Of a stretch of 64,000 nt of DNA, positions 58,901 to 64,000 are shown piece after piece. Source of the stretch: Piliocolobus tephrosceles (lineage: Eukaryota; Chordata; Mammalia; Primates; Cercopithecidae); the NCBI RefSeq assembly GCF_002776525.5, contig NC_045438.1, positions 142,611,708 to 142,675,707 on the forward strand, written 5' to 3'. The notes under the pieces were generated by a model. The model had not been told where the DNA came from. It searched no databases and worked only from the letters and a program-made list of their open reading frames with translations. The stretch's first letter is position 1. Each line of letters starts with the position of its first letter. A program made the translations under genes and the position numbers.

Positions 58901-60739
58901 AATAGTATTGCAATAAACACATGAGTGCAGATATCTTTTTGATACAATAATATCTTTTCCTTTGAGTAGACACCCAGTAGCAGAATTGCAGGATCTAATG
59001 GTAGTTCTATTTGTAGTTCTTTGAGAAATCTCCATACTGTTTTCCATAGAGGTTGTACTAATTTACATTTCCACTAACAGTGTATAAGTATTGCTTTTTC
59101 TGTGCATCCTCATCAACATCTGTTGTTTTTTGACTTGAATAATAATAATTCTGACTGGCATAAGATGCTATTTCATCATTGTTTTAGTTTGCACTACCCC
59201 TGAGGATTAGTGATGTTGAAAGTTGTTTTATATGCTTATTGTCCATTTGTATGTCTTCTTTTGAAAATGGCTACTTATGTTCTTTTCCCACTTTTTTAAT
59301 GTAGTTATTTATATTTTGTTGTTGTTAAGTTGGAGTTCCTTGTTAATTCTGAATTTTTCTAAAAAATATTCATTTTATTTCAATAGCTTTTGAGATACAA
59401 GTGGTTTTTGGTTACATGGATGAATTGACAGTGGTGATGTCTAAGATTTTAGTGCATCCATCATAGGAATAGTGTACATTGTACCCAATATGTGGTTTTT
59501 TATCCCTTGCCTCTCCTCCCATTTTCCCCCCTCTGAGTCTCCGCAGTTCATTATATCACTCTGTATGCCTTTGTATACCCATAGCTTAGCTCCCACTTAT
59601 AAGTGAAAACATATGGCATTTGGTGGCAAACATATGAAAAAATGCTCCACATCACTAATTATCAGGGGAATGCATATCATAACCACAATGTGATACCACC
59701 TTACTCCTGCAAGAATGGTCATAATTAAAAAACAAAATAATAATAGATGTTGGCGTGGGTGTGGTGAAAAGGGAACACCTTTACACTGTTGGTGGGAATG
59801 TAAACTAGTACAACCACTATGGAAGACAGTGTGGAGATTCCTTAAAGAACTAGAAGTAGAAATACCATTTGATCCAGCAATCCCACTACTGGGTATCTAC
59901 CCAAAGGAAAAGAAGTCATTATATGAAAAAGACACTTGCGCATGCATGTTTATAGCAGCAAAATTTGCAACTGCAGAAATATGGAACCAGCCTAAATCCC
60001 CATCAAACAATAAGTAGATAATGAAAATGTGGTTATATATATATTATGGAATACTACTCAGCCATGAAAACAAACAAAATAATGCCATTCACAGTTACCT
60101 GGATTCATTTGCTGCAGTTTCCCTGCTTTTATAGCTCATTTCATGCTGGAATTGGTTCGAGCTTCCAGGATTGGCCAATCATAGTTGCTTGTAAACTAGG
60201 CTTCTGGTTTCCTTGCCTGAGTATTGGAAACAATTTTGTAGGTCAGTAGCTCTAGGCCTATGAGAGTAAACCAGGTGAACAAAGCCCTTCAATTTTTTAT
60301 TAACCCCAAACAGTTCCCATTACCAAAACATATCACCTTCTGAATTTCTCAATGGAACTTACATATTTTCTAATTCTACTGGGTTTCACTCTAAATATAA
60401 TCCCATTTTATTAACATCATCGTATCCTTTACTACTAAAGACAACCTTTCTGACTCTGTCAGAAAGTTGTGGTGGTGACACTGGAAAGTTGCCTATATTC
60501 ATATACTTTCTCTAACATCTGAATGGAATTTGAGAAGTAGGAATTTGCAAAATGAGCAGTCATCTCTCTTAAATTTCATTCGATTAGGTTGGCATTTCCT
60601 GCAGTATTTGTACTACTTTACATTTGTGTATTATTCTTTTATGTATAGATATTTTGGATTTATTAAAGCATGTTCAACTTTAAGTGGAATGCTAGGAGGA
60701 CTGATTGCTTCCACTTTGACTGGATTGATCCTTAGGCAG
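37925..60739 (+). CDS. SLC17A1: SLC17A1 (NPT1), sodium-phosphate/urate transporter, partial (last exon beyond window)
   Basis: Joining 37925-37958, 41866-42038, 48009-48242, 48326-48413, 48758-48844, 54649-54767, 54870-55031, 56094-56226, 56319-56466 and 60649-60739 gives residues 1-423 without a stop, all with GT-AG introns. The product starts MQMDNQLPPKKVPGFCSFRY, which I recognise as NPT1 (human 467 residues); the missing 44 residues match one final exon. It is an MFS transporter: helix 1, a loop with sequons N41, N49 and N58, the loop 2-3 signature GYFSGIYSTKK, a helix-4 arginine (VCRAVQG), the ISISEKEYI central loop and the LDIAPR motif. In humans NPT1 exports urate and other organic anions at the apical membrane of proximal tubule, driven by membrane potential and chloride (family knowledge). 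It lies downstream of its paralogue SLC17A3 on the same strand. Residue 269 is Ile. Confidence 0.96.
37959..40120. other. SLC17A1 intron after first coding exon, AT-rich
   Basis: A short TA repeat at about 38591-38612; otherwise no recognisable element or gene. Confidence 0.4.
40128..40985 (+). repeat. Two adjacent LTR-like repeat segments
   Basis: Segment one begins gtagacagaattccaagatg (about 40137) and segment two gtaggcagaattctccgttt (about 40670). The second continues tatttaagcaaacattaagc, ctaatcacatgagcccttta and gatttggagatg-like text typical of old LTR-like repeats. Family not resolved. Confidence 0.5.
40986..41480 (-). repeat. Old L1 3' region, minus strand
   Basis: Reverse L1 text: tctgagtaatatgcattgta, ttgaataaagctgctataaa and catttctgtacatgtcgttt. 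It ends roughly 400 bases before exon 2. Confidence 0.65.
41866..42038 (+). CDS. SLC17A1: SLC17A1 coding exon 2
   Basis: Codes residues 12-69: helix 1 (RYGLSFLVHCCNVITAAQ) and the extracellular loop with sequons NLT, NST and NTS. The acceptor is tactttgcag and the donor AAG|gtatat, phase 0. It is 39 bases shorter than SLC17A3 exon 2, the difference being in the loop. Confidence 0.96.
42450..43680 (+). repeat. Old L1 5'/ORF1-ORF2 fragment
   Basis: L1M-like plus-strand sequence: agaactttccataattaatg, catcaaaccacagatccaag, ttcaataaaaccagaggaag and aacctagaattctgtattca. Decayed, no ORF. Confidence 0.65.
43690..44400 (-). repeat. L1 fragment, minus strand
   Basis: Reverse ORF2-like text: tctgggtttaactgagcatt, ttttgtgtgttgtgcttttg and tttccagcccaatttgttga. 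It separates two plus-strand L1 pieces, so it is an inverted arm or a separate insertion. Confidence 0.55.
44401..45370 (+). repeat. Old L1 ORF2 3' end and 3'UTR
   Basis: Plus-strand text: aatagagagactgacacaca, catgaaaagatgctctacat, aacctaaatgtccattagta and acaacatagatgaaacttaa, typical of L1M 3' ends. Confidence 0.75.
45409..45472 (+). repeat. Four tandem copies of a 16-base unit
   Basis: The unit atctattttatataaa occurs at 45409, 45425, 45441 and 45457; copy 2 has one change (tattg) and copy 4 starts with g. Confidence 0.9.
45480..48008. other. Rest of SLC17A1 intron 2, nothing recognised
   Basis: AT-rich intronic sequence; short ORFs lack domains and splice context. Confidence 0.35.
48009..48242 (+). 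CDS. SLC17A1: SLC17A1 coding exon 3
   Basis: Codes residues 70-147 in 234 bases, phase 0 at both ends, covering helices 2-4 with GYFSGIYSTKK and VCRAVQGVAQ. The acceptor is tcttttag and the donor CAG|gtatta. It is identical in size to SLC17A3 exon 3. Confidence 0.96.
48326..48413 (+). CDS. SLC17A1: SLC17A1 coding exon 4
   Basis: Codes residues 148-176 plus one base of G177 (GIVGTAQFEIHVKWAPPLER, then GRLTSISTS). It contains the conserved loop 4-5 motif PPLERGRL. It lies 83 bases after exon 3. Confidence 0.95.
48758..48844 (+). CDS. SLC17A1: SLC17A1 coding exon 5
   Basis: Codes residues 177-205 plus one base of G206: helix 5 (FLLGPFIVLLVTGVICESLG) and the start of helix 6 (WPMVFYIF). The acceptor ctactgattag has a weak pyrimidine tract. 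The donor is G|gtgagt. Confidence 0.94.
48975..49455 (-). repeat. MIR-type SINE fragments, minus strand
   Basis: The left piece (cattaagttcctaccacaag, ttgtaattctataatgtagg) and the right piece (gatatgtgaggaaatttc, taggtaacttgatcaaagtc) are both reverse MIR-like, about 280 bases apart. They may be one split element or two. Confidence 0.5.
49460..50745. other. SLC17A1 intron 5, no recognised feature
   Basis: No repeat with clear boundaries and no exon-like sequence. Confidence 0.35.
50752..51054 (+). repeat. AluS element
   Basis: Full-length, from ggcctggccagttgggcgca to aactctgtctc plus an A tail at about 51041-51054. Both monomers are clear. Confidence 0.93.
51100..51325 (+). repeat. Possible L2/CR1-type LINE fragment
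   Basis: The text tcctagcatctcacactctc followed by cttaactcacatgtgactag and gccaagatcacttatggctt resembles an upstream part of the LINE type seen at 4120-5290. Weak. Confidence 0.4.
51326..52485. other. Intron 5 sequence with an unclassified GC-moderate stretch
   Basis: About 51880-52340 is less AT-rich, with internal near-repeats (aaagttccaaggccactcct, ggaagttctgaggccacgcc, gaaagttccctggcaattt). It could be an old LTR, but I cannot identify it. Confidence 0.35.
52606..52760 (+). repeat. (CCTT/CTTT)n pyrimidine-rich microsatellite
   Basis: About 155 bases of nearly pure C/T with CCCT, CCTT and CTTT units. The 149-codon ORF across it (52541-52990) is a by-product of this low complexity and the adjoining Alu. 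Confidence 0.9.
52858..53163 (-). repeat. AluS element, minus strand
   Basis: A T tract followed by gatggagtcttgcttttgtc, tactacaggcgtgagcc-type text and ending ccaccacgcccagacc. Full length. Confidence 0.92.
53520..53652 (+). repeat. L2 LINE 3' end
   Basis: Typical L2 tail: ataaaggcagggatttttgt, tgctgtatccccagtactta and agtatttgttaaatgaatgc. An upstream patch near 53430 (gagtctcagtttgctcattt) is MIR-like. Confidence 0.8.
53835..54300 (+). repeat. Primate L1 (L1PA/PB-type) 3' end
   Basis: Truncated ORF2/3'UTR: gcaaagacatggagtcaacc, aatactatgcagccataaaa, taactaacctgcacatgtat and an A-rich end. It sits about 350 bases before exon 6. Confidence 0.85.
54649..54767 (+). CDS. SLC17A1: SLC17A1 coding exon 6
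   Basis: Codes residues 206-245: the rest of helix 6 (GACGCALCLLWFILFYDDP) and the central loop start (ISISEKEYITSSLVQQ). The acceptor is ctttgatag and the donor CAG|gtagag. Confidence 0.95.
54870..55031 (+). CDS. SLC17A1: SLC17A1 coding exon 7
   Basis: Codes residues 246-299: the central loop (SLPIKAMLKSLPVW) and helix 7 (AVSIGTFTFFWSHIITTLYT). Residue 269, site of a common human Ile/Thr polymorphism, is Ile (ATT, 54939-54941). The preceding intron is 102 bases. The donor is GAG|gtaagt. Confidence 0.95.
55032..56093. other. SLC17A1 intron 7, no recognised repeat
   Basis: Overlapping short ORFs (e.g. 55089-55430) have no domain. The stretch is moderately GC-rich but lacks splice-flanked coding sequence. 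Confidence 0.35.
56094..56226 (+). CDS. SLC17A1: SLC17A1 coding exon 8
   Basis: Codes residues 300-343 plus one base of G344: helix 8 (NGFLSSLPYLFGWICGILVG) and the QLSDFFLTRN-AVRKLF loop. The acceptor is cctcttcag and the donor G|gtaagc. Confidence 0.95.
56319..56466 (+). CDS. SLC17A1: SLC17A1 coding exon 9
   Basis: Codes residues 344-392 plus two bases of R393: helices 9 and 10, ending in NGLDIAPR. The preceding intron is 92 bases (95 in the paralogue). The donor is AG|gtagga. Confidence 0.95.
56500..58440 (-). repeat. L1 (L1M/PB-type) 3' half, minus strand
   Basis: Long colinear reverse L1 from 3'UTR (aatgttgtatatatttattg) through ORF2 text (gaataatgctgcaatgaaca, tccaacagcatttattgaag, ttggctcaagattactttgg). 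A minus-strand ORF of about 100 codons at 57476-57781 is a surviving ORF2 piece. Confidence 0.85.
58445..59362 (-). repeat. Second L1 3' region, minus strand
   Basis: Repeats the same L1 region as its neighbour (58745-59290: cagagtagtattccattgtg, tgatggacacttaggttgat, gtagttctttgagaaatctc), so it is a separate insertion. Confidence 0.8.
59363..60105 (-). mobile_element. Third L1, minus strand, with 5' inversion
   Basis: 59363-59621 is the reverse L1 3' end (atagcttttgagatacaagt, tagctcccacttataagtga). At 59622 the sequence switches to plus-strand ORF2 (gcaaacatatgaaaaaatgc, atcccactactgggtatcta) up to about 60105. The two arms meet tail-to-tail as in twin-primed insertions. Confidence 0.8.
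60649..60739 (+). CDS. SLC17A1: SLC17A1 coding exon 10
   Basis: Codes residues 393-423 (RYFGFIKACSTLSGMLGG, then LIASTLTGLILRQ), helix 11. The acceptor atgtatag follows a T-rich tract, and the donor is CAG|gtaaga. The next exon (helix 12 and C-terminus) is not present up to 64000. Confidence 0.94.
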
Positions 60740-62455
60740 GTAAGAAACATACAGACATGTAGTTACTTTTCCAATATTAACTGTATAGAGAAAGATTATG
60801 CACAGGAAATATCGCAGAGAAGATGCCAGAAGGAGATGACTTATGAGTTTTTGCATCATATGAAAATAAACTTGGTCAAATCAGGCATCTCTCTAAATCT
60901 ACAAATAATACAATTTCTATCTCATTATTTGTCAATTAGATATGTAGAGAACTCTTTAGTAATTGGCCATTGGTACAGAAGTGGACTTCTTTTATTTTTA
61001 GTAATGAATATGTGGATTGATCAGCACAGGTATTTGACTGGCTGAGTGGTAATATAAGTAACAAGATACAGTTTTCTCAAAGAAAGAATGAAAAATCACA
61101 AGTAAATACAGTTAAAGATTGACCAAAATTTGACTATGAAGGCAGACTTCTGTTTTTGCAAGTGTCATGGACAAAGTTAGCTGAAATTTTCCTGTTAAGG
61201 ACACTTAAAATGCCCTATCAAATTGTAACCGTTATTTTAAATGCATGACTCATCTGCAAAAAAAGTAAAGCAAAAGAATACTTCAGAGATTAAAAATGAA
61301 AGAATAGTTTGATTCCAGAGAGGTAAATAACCACTGAAACCACTGGCTGCCTTGGGTGTTTGCCTATCCTGGGTAATCTATGTCTTCAGTTATAATGAAC
61401 AAGCAGAAGATAAGAGATAATATCCTAAAGCCACTCAAATAAGAGGAGTCAGAATGGAAATGCTGGCATAAATCTGTACTCACAAAGGACTACACCTTCC
61501 TACCACTAGCACCATGTGGATCACATATAAACTTTATTTGGAGGAATGCTTTCAACAAAAGGAATGGTAGTGTGTAGATAATTCCTCCAAATGCTCCTTA
61601 TCCCAACGTTGGGACAGGGAGAGATGGTCTGCATCCACCATGGCCACATTTCCCATAAAGAGGAATCTTCCACCACCACAATGTCTGTATTTATGGTATT
61701 AGAAAAGAAGAAAACATCACTAGAATCATAGAAGCTCCCTGGTCAGAGAAGTGGCCTCATTAGAAATGGGGAACACCAGGTGGCCATGGTCTGTTTCCTT
61801 CCTCTGAGAATAGTGCCTTTATTCTTCCATTGAGTTCACTCAGGTGTGCAGGGCTAACTTCCAAAAGTTGTTAGTGGAGCTAATTTTTCTGCAAACATCC
61901 AAGATGTGGAAGGAAATGTGACTCCAGAACTGTTCAAAGTTGTCTCTGCCTAGTAAGTTAACTTAGACAGTTCTCATCTGCCCCTGCCTCAGCTTTAAAA
62001 GGAGAGAAAAACTGAATACTCTTCTGAGCATTTGAAATTTGAATGAATCAAATATTTGGTGACCAGAAGGCAAGCCTGGGATGTCAATTATTGCAGCTGC
62101 AATAACTTTTCTGGTTCTCTTCTTGGGCATTTCCCCACTTCTTTGAAGTTTGATGTATTCTTGTAAGTTATTTTGGCCAATGAAATATGAGAGGAAGTGA
62201 TACATGTGAATTCTGAGAAGCATTAGAAACCAAGAGGCCATTCTTTCCCTTTGATGCAACAACTAGTATTATTCAGAAGGATGACTGCAAGGCTCCTAAT
62301 CAGGATCCAGAAATCCAGGTTATATGGAGCATAACTCCTAGCCAACCCATTATGTACCTTTTGTGTAAACAAAAAGCCAAATTTCTGTCATTAAAAGCCA
62401 CTAAGACTTGAGGGTATTGGTTACTATAGTATAACCTACTCTATTCTTGACCTGT
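60740..62455. other. SLC17A1 intron 10, mostly unclassified
   Basis: No exon matching the missing C-terminus is seen. About 61960-62455 ends with ttaaaagccactaagacttg and ctatagtataacctactcta, like the 3' end of an old LTR-type repeat in plus orientation. Confidence 0.4.
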
Positions 62456-62459
62456 CAAG

Positions 62460-63720
62460 ATCTATCCAGAATGAATCCCAGGAAGAAAAAATGGTAAAAA
62501 TACAGAATATATGGCATGAGATGGGGTAATCCAGTCAGAAAACCCAACATACAACTAACTGGAGTCCCAGAAGATGAAGAGAGAAAATAGGGCAGAGGCT
62601 ATGTATGAAGAGAAAATGATTGTTTTCTAGTTTTCCAGAAATACAGAAATTCACATCTTTAAGAAGCCTAGTAATCACAAGTAGGATGAAAAAGAAACCA
62701 GAAATTGCAGAAAAGCAAAGACAAAAAGAATGTCATACAAGCAATCAGAGGAATCAGAAAGATTGCCTCCAAATGAGCAACAGATAGACTGGTCTCTGAC
62801 TTCTCAAACTCAAGAAAGGAAGACAGAACACATTAAAATTACATCTTTGGTCTGCTTAGTGAAAATAACTACCAACTTAAATTTGTAAGCAGTGAAAATA
62901 TTTGCCAAAAGAAAGACAACATGTTTCAAGCCAACAAAAACAGGGAATTCAATTCACTAATGGACGTTTAAAAGTGTTTTTAGGTTTAAAGAAAGAAAAT
63001 TAGAGATGCAGGAAAAAAATGAAAAGTGGTAAATAAGCAGACAAATCCACTTATTCACCTATTTGTTTTATTGGGTAAACAAAAGTAATGCCCTGTGGAG
63101 TTTAAAAAACACTATATACAAAATATAAAATAAACAATAATAAGAGTAAATAAGTCAAGAGAAGATAAATGGAGCAAAGTATTTGAAAGACTTCATGCTG
63201 TCTTGCCAGAGGATAAAAGTACTAAGAGATTGATACATGAAGAAAACATGTTGTAATTTCTAATCTAATAATTTAAAAAATAGAAAAGGTACATCAATTT
63301 CAAAGTAATAAAGACAAAAATGAAATGATAAAAGTACCTTATCTAAAAGAAGGCAAAAAAAGTAGAGAAAAAGCAACATAGAACAAGAGGTGCAAATATA
63401 AAACAATCAAAATAATTTGGTAAACTAGACGTGCCAGCAGCTACTTTAAATAAGCTAAAAGCTCTAACTAAAAGCAAAAGGCAGCCATATTGGATTAAGA
63501 AATGAAGCTTAACTCTGTGCTGCTTTCATATTAATATATAATAAAATATAAAGCAACAGAAAAGTTGAAATTAACAGAGAAAACATTCTACGCAATTTTT
63601 AGCTAAAAAGCTGATGAGGCTATGTTGATCTCAGAGGACACCTTAAGACAAACAGTATTACTAGAAATTACAACTATCACTTCATAAAGATATATGATTC
63701 AATTCACTGAGAAATATGTA
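62460..63720 (+). repeat. Old L1/HAL1-like element
   Basis: Plus-strand L1M or HAL1-like sequence with ggagtcccagaagatgaaga, gcaatcagaggaatcagaaa and catattggattaagaaatga. Decayed. Confidence 0.55.
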
Positions 63721-63862
63721 TACACCTATTTCTATGTGTATGTATATATACATACACATGTATGTATATTTGCTGTGGGAATTTTGTGTGTATAAATATG
63801 TATACACACAAACACACATATATATACACACACATATATACACATACACACACACACAACAT
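63720..63862 (+). repeat. TA/CA microsatellite tract
   Basis: Alternating ta, ca and tg units (tatgtatatatacatacaca, cacacatatatatacacaca), ending with (AC)n at about 63845-63858. Confidence 0.85.
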
Positions 63863-64000
63863 GGAACATTTCTCTCTGAGATTGGAGTATGAAAAAAATG
63901 CCTGCTGTCACTATTTATTAATACTAAACTTTTTACTATGTCCTAATGAATGAAATAAGACGCAGAAATATGAAAAAAAGAAGAAATATCATTAACATTT

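Noticed and set aside
59715..60017. 100-codon ORF with a clear protein-like look.
   Set aside because: Same L1 ORF2 C-terminal region as at 20.4-20.7 kb; a decayed retrotransposon piece.
62304..62340. Possible SLC17A1 last exon: cag|GATCCAGAA reads DPE like the expected start.
   Set aside because: The continuing frame (IQVIWS...) does not resemble the C-terminal helix of NPT1, and there is no pyrimidine tract; the match is three codons by chance.
1..64000. tRNA genes, since the human 6p22 region is rich in them.
   Set aside because: I found no A-box/B-box pair with a foldable cloverleaf outside Alu-type sequence.

Overview
The window is simian-primate genomic DNA. Coding exons are small islands in AT-rich introns full of Alu, L1, L2 and MIR sequence. 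Two complete or near-complete transporter genes can be spliced from it by eye. Both encode SLC17-family proteins and differ from the human proteins (as I recall them) at several percent of positions. A non-human simian is therefore the best guess, though the species cannot be fixed from sequence alone. The gene pair and orientation fit the SLC17A2-SLC17A3-SLC17A1-SLC17A4 cluster (human 6p22), read here on the strand on which SLC17A3 precedes SLC17A1.

Layout: 1-735 is upstream DNA. SLC17A3 (NPT4) runs from its ATG at 736 to a stop at 23520 in 11 coding exons, with a separate 3'UTR exon ending near 23.8 kb. All exons join in frame with GT-AG introns and give 498 codons, the length of the long NPT4 isoform. 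From 23.8 to 37.9 kb lies the intergenic or 5'-leader region. It holds an old LTR-like repeat, a decayed endogenous retrovirus (reverse-transcriptase remnant, integrase tail, env remnant and an LTR at about 29.7-33.1 kb), an AluJ, and purine-rich and GT-rich simple repeats. SLC17A1 (NPT1) starts with its ATG at 37925. Ten coding exons are present up to 60739, giving residues 1-423 of an expected 467. The last coding exon was not found before 64000 and must lie beyond the window. The final 3.2 kb is intron with an old L1/HAL1-like element.

The two genes are tandem paralogues: eight of ten comparable internal exons have identical length and phase. The encoded 12-helix transporters belong to the type I phosphate/urate/organic anion group of the apical membrane of kidney proximal tubule and related tissues, where they help secrete urate and anionic drugs.

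I found no exotic undescribed system. The most interesting observations are residue states at positions known from human urate genetics (Arg279 and Ile257 in SLC17A3, Ile269 in SLC17A1), an unusual His425 in SLC17A3, two 5'-inverted L1 insertions (one nested in another L1 with a visible target duplication), and the decayed retrovirus between the genes.
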